Assembly (NCBI RefSeq): GCF_003288845.1
Contig: NZ_NHYN01000002.1
Coordinates: 62,001 to 126,000 of the forward strand
From: Helicobacter monodelphidis
Lineage (GTDB): Bacteria > Campylobacterota > Campylobacteria > Campylobacterales > Helicobacteraceae
Length of the DNA: 64,000 nt
Reading direction: 5' to 3'
A program made the position numbers and the translations under genes. Below are positions 18,244 through 27,948 of this stretch, piece by piece. The notes below the pieces were generated by a model that did not search any database, had not been told where the DNA came from, and saw only the letters and a list, made by a program, of their open reading frames with translations. Positions within the stretch are counted from its first letter, which is position 1; the number at the start of each line of letters is the position of its first letter.

Positions 18244-18665
18244 AAACAACATTACTCCTCCTTGCAATTTTGGCATACGGAGCATTAAGTGATATTCTTT
18301 ATTGGCTACCACCACTTTTAGGTGTTGCTTTTATTCTGTTCTGTGAATTTATGGATAAAGGCAAAGTGCATTATGCTGTTCCACTCCTCGTATATCTCCT
18401 TTTCTTTGAAGCAAGTAAAGGCTTCCCGTTTCTAAGCACGATTATATTCTTTTTTATTGTTTACTTTCTTATTATTCCACATATTCGTTATTTAGTCCAT
18501 TCTGGAAAATATCTATTGCCATTCTATGCTTTATTTATTTACTATAGCTACTTTTTATTTTGTTATTTTTTAGGTAGCTTTATGGGTATTGATGTGCCGG
18601 AAATGTCTTGGATATTGATTCTTTTTAGTGTCATTGAAGCAATTATTTTGGTGTTAATCATATGA
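18192..18665 (+). CDS. integral membrane protein upstream of mrdA (MreD-like position)
   Basis: A 157-residue hydrophobic protein with about five transmembrane segments. I see no clear family motif. Its size, topology and coupling to the penicillin-binding protein 2 gene are what one expects of MreD, the small membrane partner of MreC/RodA/PBP2, but mreB and mreC are not adjacent. The start is uncertain: the frame opens 52 bases inside the preceding gene, and ATG at 18210 is an alternative. Its stop overlaps the mrdA ATG (ATGA). Confidence 0.6.
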   Translation: MQTFSNMRRNRFSKEAIKTTLLLLAILAYGALSDILYWLPPLLGVAFILFCEFMDKGKVHYAVPLLVYLLFFEASKGFPFLSTIIFFFIVYFLIIPHIRYLVHSGKYLLPFYALFIYYSYFLFCYFLGSFMGIDVPEMSWILILFSVIEAIILVLII

Positions 18666-20473
18666 GTGGACGTTTTAAAATTTTTATCGGAATTTTACTG
18701 GTTGTTTGGGCAGTTCTTTCATGGCGTGTGTATTATATTGCTATTGAATCACGCACAAAATATAGCGATCTTGCAAATAGCAATATCAATAAAGAAAGCA
18801 TTATTGCACCCATTCGGGGGTATATTTTTGACCGACACGGTAAACCCTTAGCGGTTAATGATACAGGCTTTGCTCTCTCTATTGCACCCCATCTTAATTC
18901 CAATGATAAAACCTTTGAAATGAAGCTTGAACAAATTGCCTCGCTATTACCCATAACAAAAGAGGAAATTATCAAGCAATATGAAGACAAGGATTCACCT
19001 TATAATCACGATTTTATCCCTACGGTGGATTTTATTACTTACGAGCTTGCACATCGACTCTTTCCTATCATAGAACAAAATCGTGATATTTTTGAACTTC
19101 TACCCACCAGCCGTAGACGCTATCCTAATGGTTCAACTGCTGCCCATATTATCGGCTATATCGGTAAAGCAAACACAAATGATATTGAAAAAAACCCTAT
19201 TTCAAAATACACAGGTGTTATAGGAAAAGAGGGGCTAGAGAGACAATATAATGACTTTTTACAAGGAGAATTAGGAAGGCGCAAGACAAAAGTTACCGCC
19301 TTTAATGAGGAAGTTGAAGTGCTTGAAGAAGTACAACCCACATATAACAACCATATTCAAACGAGCCTAGATTTAAGCTTGCAAAAAACATTAGATGCTG
19401 CCTTTAAGGGACAAAATGGAGCAGCTATTGTTATTGATGTTGAAAATGGCGAAATTATTGCTGCTGGAAGCTATCCTGAATACGATATCAATGAATTTCC
19501 AAGTGGCATTTCTATTGAAAAATGGGAAGCTTTACAAGAAGATCCACATAAACCACTTTACAATAAAATGATATATGGAGCATACCCACCTGGCTCTGTC
19601 ATAAAAATGGGTATCGGGCTTGCATTCTTGCAATTTGCTGGAATTGATGAACATACAGTTATTCCTACCCCTGAATCTATTGAGGTTGGTAGTCGTAAAT
19701 TTCGTGATTGGAAAACCGGAGGTCATGGAAGTGCAGACTTTTTTAAATCAATTAAACGCAGTGTTGATGTATACTACTATAAACTATCCCTACAAGTAGG
19801 CATAGACAATATTGCAAACACCTTAAAGCTCTTTGGCATTGGGCAAAAAAGTGGCATTGATCTTCCCGCAGAAGGTGCAGGAATTCTCCCAACACCAGAA
19901 TGGAAGAAAAAACGTTACAATCTAAAATGGCATATTGGTGATACCATTAACTCTTCCATTGGGCAAGGTTATATGCTTACAACCCCCTTACAGATTGCCC
20001 GATATACTGCAGCAATAGCAAGCGGAAAACTTGTAACCCCCCACCTAGTTACACAAAAAGGAGATGAACAGATTATGGTGGAGACGCAAGATGTCTTTAC
20101 TCCCTTCCAAAAAAGCAAATTGAAAGCGGCAAGAATCGGAATGTATCAGGTCTGTAACGAAGAGGGCGGAACAGGCTATTTTAGAGCATTAAAATCTAAA
20201 GTACGTTTAGCTTGCAAAACAGGAACGGCACAAGTTACGGGTATTCCTCAAGCTGATAAAGCAAGAATCAGGGAAGAAGATATGGAATACTTCCACCGCT
20301 CTCATGCTTGGTTTACAGCTTTTGTTCCATACGAGCAACCAAAATATGCCATTACCGTCCTCATCGAACATGGAATGCACGGTTCTTGGGCAGGTGATAC
20401 TGTTGTTGTCTTAGCAAATGCCCTTGTAGATTTAGGCTATATTGACGAAAAATTCAAAAAGAAGAGAAAATAA
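18662..20473 (+). CDS. mrdA: penicillin-binding protein 2 (elongasome transpeptidase)
   Basis: Class B PBP that cross-links peptidoglycan during cell elongation. The 603-residue product has an N-terminal membrane anchor (about 6-27), a pedestal region with RGYIFDRHGKPLA and VIGKEGLERQYNDFLQG, and a transpeptidase domain. The active-site motifs are SVIK (Ser312-Lys315), SVD in the position of SxN (about residue 364) and KTGT (about 519). It ends the envelope operon. Confidence 0.94.
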   Translation: MSGRFKIFIGILLVVWAVLSWRVYYIAIESRTKYSDLANSNINKESIIAPIRGYIFDRHGKPLAVNDTGFALSIAPHLNSNDKTFEMKLEQIASLLPITKEEIIKQYEDKDSPYNHDFIPTVDFITYELAHRLFPIIEQNRDIFELLPTSRRRYPNGSTAAHIIGYIGKANTNDIEKNPISKYTGVIGKEGLERQYNDFLQGELGRRKTKVTAFNEEVEVLEEVQPTYNNHIQTSLDLSLQKTLDAAFKGQNGAAIVIDVENGEIIAAGSYPEYDINEFPSGISIEKWEALQEDPHKPLYNKMIYGAYPPGSVIKMGIGLAFLQFAGIDEHTVIPTPESIEVGSRKFRDWKTGGHGSADFFKSIKRSVDVYYYKLSLQVGIDNIANTLKLFGIGQKSGIDLPAEGAGILPTPEWKKKRYNLKWHIGDTINSSIGQGYMLTTPLQIARYTAAIASGKLVTPHLVTQKGDEQIMVETQDVFTPFQKSKLKAARIGMYQVCNEEGGTGYFRALKSKVRLACKTGTAQVTGIPQADKARIREEDMEYFHRSHAWFTAFVPYEQPKYAITVLIEHGMHGSWAGDTVVVLANALVDLGYIDEKFKKKRK

Positions 20474-20532
20474 TAAATAAAAATCTGTTGTATGCCTATT
20501 AACAATATAAGTATATAGTAAATTTATCGTGG

Positions 20533-20538
20533 TATAAT
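20533..20538 (+). promoter_or_regulatory. likely -10 box of rpmI-rplT
   Basis: TATAAT preceded by GG lies 108 bases upstream of the rpmI ATG, leaving a leader of about 100 bases. A second weaker box (TAGAAT, 20606-20611) lies closer. TGTTGTAT (20486-20493) and ATACAACA (20589-20596) are perfect complements flanking the first box. Confidence 0.45.
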
Positions 20539-20645
20539 CATAGAATTCCTGTTGCCATTCTTCCACAGAAAACTATCTTTCAGCAAATATACAACAATTT
20601 TTTGGTAGAATATCCGCTTTAAATTTTAGAAAAGGAGGAAGCACA

Positions 20646-20840
20646 ATGCCCAAGATGAAAACGAGTCGTGGTGCGGCTAAAAGATTTAAGCTGAAAAAAA
20701 ATCTGATTAAACGCAAGTCTGCTTTTAAGAGCCATATTCTCACAAAAAAATCTCCTAAGCAGAAACGTCGATTAAATGCACCTCAATATGTTCATTCAAC
20801 AAATGTTGAGCAAGTTAAAAAGTTACTTTGTTTGGCGTAA
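20646..20840 (+). CDS. rpmI: 50S ribosomal protein L35
   Basis: The 64-residue, strongly basic product begins [17 protein letters not shown], the L35 signature. A strong SD, AAAGGAGGAAGCACA, precedes the ATG. It is followed by rplT as in most bacteria, but infC is not upstream here. Confidence 0.97.
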   Translation: MPKMKTSRGAAKRFKLKKNLIKRKSAFKSHILTKKSPKQKRRLNAPQYVHSTNVEQVKKLLCLA

Positions 20841-20921
20841 GCCTCATCTTAATGCCCCTTAATTCAGGGAAAGTGAGCTAAAAAGCTTCACCTTAAAAAT
20901 TTCAAAGGTAAAGGAAAATAG
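20841..20921 (+). promoter_or_regulatory. structured rpmI-rplT intergenic leader
   Basis: The 81 bases between the genes can form CCCT-loop-AGGG (20856-20869), then GTGAGCT/AGC-T-TCAC with a one-base bulge (20873-20891). Alternatively ACCTT (20890-20894) can pair with AAGGT (20905-20909), just before the rplT SD. Such competing stems would suit autoregulation by L20, which is known in other bacteria. That role is inferred here. Confidence 0.35.
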
Positions 20922-21278
20922 ATGTCAAGAGTAAAAACCGGTGTTGTCAGACGCCAAAGACACAAAAAGATTCTAAAATTAGCACGTGGGTTCTATAGTG
21001 GTCGTCGTAAGCATTTCAGAAAGGCAAAAGAGCAACTCGAAAGAAGTCTTTGCTATGCATTCCGTGATAGAAAGCAGAAAAAACGCGATTTTAGACGATT
21101 ATGGATTACAAGAATCAACGCCGCTTGTCGTATTCATCAAATGAGTTATTCAAGATTCATGTATGGGCTAAAACTTGCAAATATTGAATTAGACAGGAAG
21201 ATTCTTGCTGACTTAGCAATGAATGAACCAGAAAATTTTGCAAAAATTGTCGCTTCTGCTAAACAAGCAATTAAATAA
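20922..21278 (+). CDS. rplT: 50S ribosomal protein L20
   Basis: The 118-residue product starts [20 protein letters not shown] and contains [18 protein letters not shown], the L20 signature. L20 binds 23S rRNA early in assembly and in other bacteria represses its own operon. An AAAGG SD precedes the ATG. A terminator follows the stop closely. Confidence 0.97.
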   Translation: MSRVKTGVVRRQRHKKILKLARGFYSGRRKHFRKAKEQLERSLCYAFRDRKQKKRDFRRLWITRINAACRIHQMSYSRFMYGLKLANIELDRKILADLAMNEPENFAKIVASAKQAIK

Positions 21279-21286
21279 ATTTTTCT

Positions 21287-21318
21287 ATTTTAGCTGTGCT
21301 TAGCATGGCTAAAATTTT
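21287..21318 (+). terminator. terminator of rpmI-rplT
   Basis: A 13-bp stem, 21287-21299 with 21303-21315, has two G-T wobbles and a TTA loop and runs into TTTT. It lies 9 bases after the rplT stop. The remaining bases up to 21564 show no gene on either strand. Confidence 0.75.
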
Positions 21319-21564
21319 ACCACTATATCATAAAAACAAGATATGTTTTACCCCCAAACTAATTTTACGCCAGTTATTGTACAAGTGATTAGTGGATATT
21401 TACATTCATAATAATTTTAGTATTTTGCATTAGCTTTATTTAAAACGTGGAGTATTTTCATATCAATCTCAAACAGATTTTTTGCAAAAAAACATAGAAT
21501 CCATTGAATAAGCAAGAAGATAATGAATTTAAAAAGTTCAACAATCATCAAGGAGTTTAGTAGA

Positions 21565-22692
21565 TTATAAGCTTTTATACAAATTAAGAAGATTTTGAAT
21601 AATTTCTTGTTGATTAAAATTTTGACTTCTTGCGTAGGCTCCCATACTCAATCGGTGATAAAGCTTAGTATCTTCTTTCAGTTGCGTAAAAGCTTTTGCA
21701 AGGGCTAAAGAATCGCACACAGGTACAATCAAACCACTTTGCCCATGCACATTTACCTCACTTACGCCAGAATGTAAAATTTGTGTTGAGACAATCGGTT
21801 TTTTAAAACTCATTGCTTCAACCTGTACAACTCCAAACATTTCAGTACGAAGAATGGAAGGAAGTGCAAACACATCACACTCTTGATAATAACTAAACAC
21901 TTCTTCCTCACTTAACCCACCCAACAAAAAAACCCGCTTTTGTAGATTTAAATCTTGAATTTGTTTTGACAACTCAAATTCAAGTTTCCCTTGACCACCA
22001 ATATAAATTGCATAATCCACACCTAAATGTAGAGCCGATTCTATTAAATATTTAAAACCTTTATAATGGACCAATCGCCCTAGTGCAAAAATATTGAATT
22101 GGTGCGGATTCATCTTTGTTGAAACAGGATTTAAAGGAACTTTTAATGGTGGGATAATAAAAGGAAGAATAACAGCTTTATCCCCAAAAAAAGCAGTATA
22201 ATCAGATTTTTGAATATGGTTTTTTGTCGCACCAAGAATCAAGTTTGCACGTCGAATAAGCCATAAAAGCAGAGGGTGGTATAGTTTTAAAAGGTATTTT
22301 TGGCGAACAATATCGCTATGCCAATGCAAAACCACCTTACATTTGGGCTGAACAAGAAATAAAGCTAAAGCAGCAAAAGGATCTGGGTGATGGATATGGA
22401 TAATATCATACCGATGAGCAATCTGTTTGAGCTTCCAAATTAACATTGGTGCGATGGGTGCTGAAGCAAGTAAACCCAAATTTGCCATACGATAAACAGT
22501 ATATAATGGACGCGAATCTACCTTAACTCCAGCATAGGAAAATGACTCAACACTAGAATAAGAAAAATCATTCACACACAAAACATCCGCTTGAACACCT
22601 ATTGCATTCAAACCCTCCACATAGTTTTTGATAACTTGCTCTATACCTCCATAGTGGGGTGGATAAAATTTTCCAAAATGTAAAACTTTCAT
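21565..22692 (-). CDS. glycosyltransferase family 4 (group 1)
   Basis: The 375-residue product has the GT-B layout. The N-terminus [20 protein letters not shown] is typical of acceptor-binding halves. The C-terminal half has [20 protein letters not shown] and the donor-site [18 protein letters not shown] with the EX7E spacing. It should transfer a sugar from a nucleotide donor in the cytoplasm. Its start overlaps the stop of gmd by four bases, so GDP-mannose, GDP-rhamnose or another Gmd-derived sugar may be the donor. The product polysaccharide cannot be told. Confidence 0.85.
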   Translation of the reverse strand: MKVLHFGKFYPPHYGGIEQVIKNYVEGLNAIGVQADVLCVNDFSYSSVESFSYAGVKVDSRPLYTVYRMANLGLLASAPIAPMLIWKLKQIAHRYDIIHIHHPDPFAALALFLVQPKCKVVLHWHSDIVRQKYLLKLYHPLLLWLIRRANLILGATKNHIQKSDYTAFFGDKAVILPFIIPPLKVPLNPVSTKMNPHQFNIFALGRLVHYKGFKYLIESALHLGVDYAIYIGGQGKLEFELSKQIQDLNLQKRVFLLGGLSEEEVFSYYQECDVFALPSILRTEMFGVVQVEAMSFKKPIVSTQILHSGVSEVNVHGQSGLIVPVCDSLALAKAFTQLKEDTKLYHRLSMGAYARSQNFNQQEIIQNLLNLYKSL

Positions 22693-23726
22693 GGAAAAAA
22701 ATTTTTAGTTTTACATCTATTCAAATCAGATTCAACCATCATTGTGCATAATTTTTCTAAACTACATTGTGGATCCCAACCCAAGAGTTTTGCTGCCTTT
22801 GAAGAATCCCCAACAAGATAGCTCACTTCAGAAGGGCGGTAAAATTTTGGATTTACGGATACAAGAATCCTACCATCCTTATCAACGCCCACTTCATTCA
22901 CACCGCTCCCCTCCCAATGCAAATCAATTCCAACAACGCTAAAGGCCAGTTGGGCAAACTGACGCACACTAGCAGAACAGCCTGTTGAAAGAATAAAAGT
23001 TTCAGGAATATCTGCTTGAAGCATTCTCCACATTCCCTCAACATATTCCTTCGCATACCCCCAATCTCGTTGTGCATCAAGATTTCCTAATTCTAATCTA
23101 TCTAATAGCCCCAAACTAATCAATGCAACATTGTGGCTAATTTTTCGTGTAACAAATTCCAACCCCCTTAAAGGCGATTCATGGTTAAATAAAATTCCAC
23201 TGACTGCAAAAATATTATAGCTATCGCGATAGTTAATTGTCATCCAATGAGCATAAAGTTTAGCAATTCCATAAGGACTACGCGGACAAAATGGGGTATT
23301 TTCTGTTTGTGGGCAATAAGCAGGAATACCAAACATTTCTGAAGTTGAAGCTTGGTAAAAACGAATTTCTGTATTTGTCATACGAATAGCTTCTAAGAGA
23401 TGAGTAACACCTAATCCTGTAATTTGCGTTGTTGTGATGGGTTGTTCAAAAGATACACCCACAAAACTCTGTGCTGCAAGATTATAGATTTCTTGAGGTT
23501 CTACTTCCTGCACAACCCGTAAGATATTACCAAAATCCGTTAAATCACATTCAAGTAGATGCAAATGTGGATTTCCTAAAATGCCTAATTCTCGAATACG
23601 CCATAGATTTAATGTTGAAGTACGGCGATAAGTTCCATAGACTTCATAACCTTTCTGTAATAATAAGGTTGCCAAATACGCACCATCTTGCCCTGTAATA
23701 CCTGTCACTATCGCCTTTTTTAGCAC
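22689..23726 (-). CDS. gmd: GDP-mannose 4,6-dehydratase
   Basis: Short-chain dehydratase converting GDP-D-mannose to GDP-4-keto-6-deoxymannose, precursor of GDP-fucose or GDP-D-rhamnose. The 345-residue product has the NAD(P) motif [11 protein letters not shown], the catalytic ASTSEMFG, Tyr/Lys in [12 protein letters not shown], and [16 protein letters not shown], all Gmd hallmarks. The start is GTG at 23726 with AAGGAG 5 bases upstream. No reductase (fcl or rmd) lies nearby, so the final sugar is open. Confidence 0.88.
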   Translation of the reverse strand: MLKKAIVTGITGQDGAYLATLLLQKGYEVYGTYRRTSTLNLWRIRELGILGNPHLHLLECDLTDFGNILRVVQEVEPQEIYNLAAQSFVGVSFEQPITTTQITGLGVTHLLEAIRMTNTEIRFYQASTSEMFGIPAYCPQTENTPFCPRSPYGIAKLYAHWMTINYRDSYNIFAVSGILFNHESPLRGLEFVTRKISHNVALISLGLLDRLELGNLDAQRDWGYAKEYVEGMWRMLQADIPETFILSTGCSASVRQFAQLAFSVVGIDLHWEGSGVNEVGVDKDGRILVSVNPKFYRPSEVSYLVGDSSKAAKLLGWDPQCSLEKLCTMMVESDLNRCKTKNFFP

Positions 23727-23744
23727 CCACTCTCCTTACTTATA

Positions 23745-24578
23745 CTATTCCAAAGCTGAAGATATAATTTCAAAACATTTATCTTTATCAGGAACACTTC
23801 CAATATCTTTATAGACATTCATTGCCTTAAGAAAATGTGTCGCACTCAATGCAGCCTGCATCATCAACATTTCAAATCCTTCCACAGAAGGAATCTGTAA
23901 ATTTTTTGCTAAAGCTAAAAAAGGTGTCGTACGTCCATAAATAATCTCATAAACAAGAACATCTTGACTGCCCTGCATATTCTTAAAAATAGCTGCAATT
24001 TGTTCACTGCTCAAAGGAAGATTATCATCTTGCAAACCTGCTGAAGTTGCATTAATAACTAAGTCGTATTTCTCAACAGGATTAAAATCGTCACTCAAAC
24101 AAACAGAAAATCCCTGCGTTTTGAACCGTTCCAACTTAGAAACACTGCGATTCACAATCGTTAAAGGAATATTATGTTGTGCAAGAATAAAAGCAATAGC
24201 TTTTGCACTGCCTCCAGCTCCAATCAAAAGCGCATTCTTAGGAGAGATTCTCTTGTTTAGTGTACGATAAAATCCTTCTGCATCACTATTGTAACCAATA
24301 ATTTTATCTCCCTCCTTAACAATGGTGTTCACGCTACCAATCTCTTTTGCCACACCCCTTACTTCATCACATTCAGACAATACGGATTCTTTAAATGGCA
24401 ATGTTACATTTGCCCCCGTCAACCCAAGACGCAAAAACACTTCAACAACAGAAGCATTTTCTTCTAAAAGATAAGAGGAATAACGACCACTTAAGCCCAA
24501 TCTAGCAAATAAAGTATTGTAAATTAAAGGTGATTGAGAATGGGCTATAGGACGACCAAAGACAGCAAAATAATTCAT
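23745..24578 (-). CDS. aroE: shikimate dehydrogenase
   Basis: NADPH-dependent reduction of 3-dehydroshikimate in aromatic amino-acid synthesis. The 277-residue product has the shikimate-binding GRPIAHSQSPLIYN, the catalytic Lys in NVTLPFKESV and Asp in GYNSDAEGF, and the nucleotide motif IGAGGSAKAIAF. The start is taken as ATG at 24578, 7 bases after AGGAG and overlapping the preceding TGA as TGATG; GTG at 24581 is in frame. It is next to the SH3-domain gene, as in H. pylori. Confidence 0.93.
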   Translation of the reverse strand: MNYFAVFGRPIAHSQSPLIYNTLFARLGLSGRYSSYLLEENASVVEVFLRLGLTGANVTLPFKESVLSECDEVRGVAKEIGSVNTIVKEGDKIIGYNSDAEGFYRTLNKRISPKNALLIGAGGSAKAIAFILAQHNIPLTIVNRSVSKLERFKTQGFSVCLSDDFNPVEKYDLVINATSAGLQDDNLPLSSEQIAAIFKNMQGSQDVLVYEIIYGRTTPFLALAKNLQIPSVEGFEMLMMQAALSATHFLKAMNVYKDIGSVPDKDKCFEIISSALE

Positions 24579-25393
24579 CACGATTCTCCTTTTACTTTCA
24601 AAAGCGGTTTATACGCCCAACCTTCAGCAGTAAGAATCCAATAATCAACTTCTGCTAAAGCAACCAACTCTTCTCCCCTCTTTTTCTTAACTGTGATAGG
24701 AGAATGGATTGAGGGCTTCTCTCGAATATTCATCACCGCAATACCGACGACATAAACAACTCCTTCTATGTTAGCACTACTTGTATTAGTCTCGGCTAAA
24801 TTAGCTAAGGATTCTTGCTTTTGAATAGGTTTAACATATTGTTGAGAAACCCACCCTTCTTCAATGCGTATCCAACCATCAACTTTTTCAAGAGCAGAAA
24901 GCACCGTGTCACGACTCTTACTTGCCACCACCATTGCAGATCTTGTTGGTTCCTGACGCACATTTAAAGAATTTACTTGCACAACATACATTATAGGTTC
25001 TACTTTAGAGTTAGAATCTATACTTTGTGTTTGACCATCATGTTCTGTAGCAACTTGTGCAACAGCAGGGCCACTTTCTATGATATCCAAGTTCGGTGCT
25101 TGTGGTGTTACTGCAAGTGGACTAGATTGCATACTTGGTAATTCCTCTGCACGTGGCGGATTTGTTGTCGCATTGTCTGAAACGATGCGAACAACACCAT
25201 CTTCATACTTCTTAATTTCACTATTCGTTACTAATATTACTTCTTCTTTTTTTAAATAATGTGTTAACTCGAAAACCATATAGTAGATGCCAAATCCCAA
25301 AAAAAGCACCAACAGTGGAATAGAATACACCCGAAAAAGCAATACAAATTTGCGTATATTCCTTTGTATAGAATTTAATTCAACTTCTTGCAT
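24578..25393 (-). CDS. membrane-anchored protein with two SH3b domains
   Basis: The 271-residue product has one transmembrane segment (about residues 17-38) with a short cytoplasmic N-terminus. A low-complexity region (about 55-125) comes next, then two bacterial SH3 repeats of the type V-x-(S/A)-L-N-V-R-x-x-P: YVVQVNSLNVRQEPT near 131-145 and YVVGIAVMNIREKPS near 213-227. SH3b modules usually bind peptidoglycan or peptides, so a wall-associated role is likely. A similar gene sits beside aroE in H. pylori (HP1250). SD GGGAGG precedes the ATG. Confidence 0.8.
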   Translation of the reverse strand: MQEVELNSIQRNIRKFVLLFRVYSIPLLVLFLGFGIYYMVFELTHYLKKEEVILVTNSEIKKYEDGVVRIVSDNATTNPPRAEELPSMQSSPLAVTPQAPNLDIIESGPAVAQVATEHDGQTQSIDSNSKVEPIMYVVQVNSLNVRQEPTRSAMVVASKSRDTVLSALEKVDGWIRIEEGWVSQQYVKPIQKQESLANLAETNTSSANIEGVVYVVGIAVMNIREKPSIHSPITVKKKRGEELVALAEVDYWILTAEGWAYKPLLKVKGES

Positions 25394-25421
25394 TTTTGCC
25401 TCCCTTGCTCCTTGTTGAACT

Positions 25422-26414
25422 CTAAGTCAAATGAACTCCTTTTAAGCCAGATTTGACTTCGCCTAAAATAACGCCTCCACTTAAAGAGGCAACTTTTTCT
25501 GCCTTTTGTTTGTCTATAGCTAAAATCATTCCAACACCCATATTAAAGGTTTTATAAGCCTCTTCTTCAGCAACATTTTCCCTTAGTAATTCAAAAATAG
25601 GCTGAGTCGGTATGGCTTTTTTCTCAATAATTGCACATTGTCCATCCAAAAGAATACGTGGAAGATTTTCAATAATTCCTCCTCCTGTTATATGAGCTAA
25701 GGCTGAAATATCATTTTTAATTTCCTTAAAAAGTTTTACATAAATGCGTGTCGGCTCTAAAAATGTTTCAAGCAAAGTTTTACCATTAAAATTTTGTTGT
25801 AAATCTAACTGCCTTGTTTGAATAATCTTTCTCACTAATGAATATCCATTGGAATGTAAACCACTGCTAGGTATCCCAACAAGAATATCCCCACATTTAA
25901 TCTTCTCTTTATCTAAATCTTGTTTTTCGGCAATACCCACACTAAAACCAGCCAAATCAAAATCATTATTTTGATACATTCCGGGCATCTCTGCTGTTTC
26001 CCCGCCAATTAACGCACATTCAGCTTCAATACAACCCTTAGCAATACCCTCAATCACTCCTGTTGCTTCTTCCACATTTAAAGCACCAGTTGCATAATAA
26101 TCCAAAAAAAATAGAGGTGTTGCAAAATTACAGATGAGATCATTCACGCACATTGCAACAAGGTCAATCCCAACACTTTTAAGAGATTGATGCTCAATGG
26201 CTAACTTAAGTTTTGTCCCGACGCCATCTGTTGCAGCAAACAAAACAGGCTGCCGATAACCTTGCGGTATCTCAAACGCACCAGCAAAACAACCAATCCC
26301 TCCTAATACTCCACTAATAGCGGTACTCTTTGCTAAGGGTTTAATCTTTTCAACAAGCCGATTCCCCTCCGCAATATTTACACCCGCTTGTGCATAACTG
26401 ATTAATTCTTTCAT
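25422..26414 (-). CDS. purM: phosphoribosylformylglycinamidine cyclo-ligase (AIR synthetase)
   Basis: Fifth step of purine synthesis, an ATP-dependent ring closure. The 330-residue product shows LFAATDGVGTKLKLA, VAMCVNDLICNFATPLFFLD, GGETAEMPGMY and AHITGGGIIENLPR, all conserved in PurM. The length is typical. It lies 25 bases downstream of ung in the same direction. Confidence 0.96.
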   Translation of the reverse strand: MKELISYAQAGVNIAEGNRLVEKIKPLAKSTAISGVLGGIGCFAGAFEIPQGYRQPVLFAATDGVGTKLKLAIEHQSLKSVGIDLVAMCVNDLICNFATPLFFLDYYATGALNVEEATGVIEGIAKGCIEAECALIGGETAEMPGMYQNNDFDLAGFSVGIAEKQDLDKEKIKCGDILVGIPSSGLHSNGYSLVRKIIQTRQLDLQQNFNGKTLLETFLEPTRIYVKLFKEIKNDISALAHITGGGIIENLPRILLDGQCAIIEKKAIPTQPIFELLRENVAEEEAYKTFNMGVGMILAIDKQKAEKVASLSGGVILGEVKSGLKGVHLT

Positions 26415-26439
26415 AATTTAAATAATCCACCTTAAAATT

Positions 26440-27132
26440 TTATAAACGCCACTGAATTTCTTTCTCCCCTCTGCGTCGCAATATGTCGTTTACTTCAAAA
26501 AAATGATTATTTCCAACAAAACGATTTCCAGCCAGTGGTGATGGGTGAGGTGATTCTAGCACAATATGCTTTGTCGTATCAATCAGATTCTTTTTTTCTT
26601 TCGCGTAGTTACCCCACAACAAAAAAAAGAGATTTTCCCTTTTTTCAGAGAGTAAGGTAATAGCCGCATCACTAAAAAATTGCCACCCTAAATTCCTATG
26701 TGAACCCGCCTTTCCTTCCTCAACACTTAAAATAGAGTTTAGCAAAAAAACTCCCTCTTGACACCAACGGCTCAAATCGCCATTGCTTGGAGGTTTTATC
26801 CCTAAAGATCGCTCCAATTCTCTAAAGATATTTTTTAAAGAAGGAGGAATCCTAACATGAGGTGGAACAGAAAAACAGAGTCCCATTGCTTCACCTCTAT
26901 TATGATAAGGATCTTGCCCTAAAATTACAACACGTACTCGACTAAAAGGCGTTGAATTAAATGCATTAAATAATAAAGAAGGAGGAGGGAATACTTCTTT
27001 TGCACGCATTTTCGCATCTCTACGTGCAATAATATACCTCTCCCTCAACTCTGAAAAATAAGGCTTTAAAAATTCATCTTTTAATGCTTCTTTCCATTCA
27101 GGTTCAATCTGGATACGTTCTAAATCAACCAC
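26440..27132 (-). CDS. ung: uracil-DNA glycosylase
   Basis: Removes uracil from DNA in base-excision repair. The 230-residue family 1 enzyme has the catalytic motif GQDPYHNRGEAMGLCFSV and the DNA-intercalation loop SPHPSPLAG. The only fitting start is GTG at 27132, with a poor SD, 5 bases after the gatC stop, so it probably relies on coupling to gatC. Confidence 0.95.
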   Translation of the reverse strand: MVDLERIQIEPEWKEALKDEFLKPYFSELRERYIIARRDAKMRAKEVFPPPSLLFNAFNSTPFSRVRVVILGQDPYHNRGEAMGLCFSVPPHVRIPPSLKNIFRELERSLGIKPPSNGDLSRWCQEGVFLLNSILSVEEGKAGSHRNLGWQFFSDAAITLLSEKRENLFFLLWGNYAKEKKNLIDTTKHIVLESPHPSPLAGNRFVGNNHFFEVNDILRRRGEKEIQWRL

Positions 27133-27137
27133 AATAT

Positions 27138-27419
27138 TTAACCAATAATTTTAGGTACAATAAAATAACAATCCTCACTTTTTGGTGCATGCTTTAAGAC
27201 GCTTTGTGCAACAGATTCATCTAAAGAGGGAATATCTTGTCGTAACGGCGTTGATAACACAGAGCGTACGTCTATATCTTGAGTAGGAACACGATTAAGA
27301 TTTGCAACAAAATTGACAATCTCGCCCAACTCTTGTTTAATGTCCTCTTTTTTATCGTCACTAATGCGAATCATCGCAAGTTTTTCTAATTTTTGTAATA
27401 AATCATCTGTGATTTGCAT
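27138..27419 (-). CDS. gatC: aspartyl/glutamyl-tRNA amidotransferase subunit C
   Basis: Small subunit of GatCAB, which amidates misacylated Glu-tRNA-Gln and Asp-tRNA-Asn. The 93-residue length and the pattern LEKLAMIRISDDKKEDIKQE, then NLNRVPTQDID and LRQDIP, are those of GatC. GatA and GatB are not in the window. A tRNA-Asn, whose product this enzyme may finish, lies 144 bases upstream on the same strand. Confidence 0.92.
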   Translation of the reverse strand: MQITDDLLQKLEKLAMIRISDDKKEDIKQELGEIVNFVANLNRVPTQDIDVRSVLSTPLRQDIPSLDESVAQSVLKHAPKSEDCYFIVPKIIG

Positions 27420-27563
27420 TTACTCTCCTACATTGGAAACTAAAGCGTATTATGGCTTATTTTAACCAAAAAATCTCTTAAAAAATCGACAACAAAATCA
27501 GCGACACTCCAGTAACTTTTGATATATTTTAAGAAGTAATAAAAAATATAAGTGAACTTAAGA

Positions 27564-27638
27564 TGGCTCCGGATGCAGGATTCGGACCTGCGACCAAGTG
27601 GTTAACAGCCACCTACTCTACCGCTGAGCTAATCCGGA
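27564..27638 (-). tRNA. tRNA-Asn (anticodon GTT)
   Basis: The minus strand folds into a full cloverleaf of 75 bases including an encoded CCA. It has a perfect 7-bp acceptor stem (TCCGGAT with ATCCGGA), D-arm GCTC/GAGT, anticodon loop CTGTTAA in stem GGTGG/CCACT, and T-arm GCAGG-TCCGAAT-CCTGC. The anticodon is GTT. It is a single tRNA between gatC and the divergent actP operon. Confidence 0.97.
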
Positions 27639-27818
27639 ATAAGGATTCCAATCAAAAACATTCGTCCTTCTCTAGGAACCAAAGAAACTAAAAGAGTCAG
27701 AATCATATACTTTTTTTTTAAAAAAGTCAAGGGGTGATTTAAAGTTTTTGCAAAATTCTTATCGCCCTCACAACTTTAAATAATCAAATCTTATCGCATA
27801 TTAAAGCACTCTAAAAAG

Positions 27819-27849
27819 ATTAAAGTGTTACTATTTACTACACTTTAAT
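27819..27849. promoter_or_regulatory. perfect 10-bp inverted repeat upstream of the actP operon
   Basis: ATTAAAGTGT (27819-27828) and ACACTTTAAT (27840-27849) are perfect complements with an 11-base spacer. T-runs follow on both strands (TTTTTTT on plus, CTTTTT on minus). It lies 100-130 bases before the DUF485 start and upstream of the putative promoter (TTGAAA near 27888, TACATTATAG near 27914). It may be an operator for a dimeric regulator, or a bidirectional terminator. Confidence 0.45.
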
Positions 27850-27948
27850 AATTTTTTTCCTTTATTCGCGTTATTATTTGAGGATATTTTGAAAACTCTT
27901 TAAAATTATATGCTACATTATAGTCATAATTTACCTTAAGGAGGAAAA

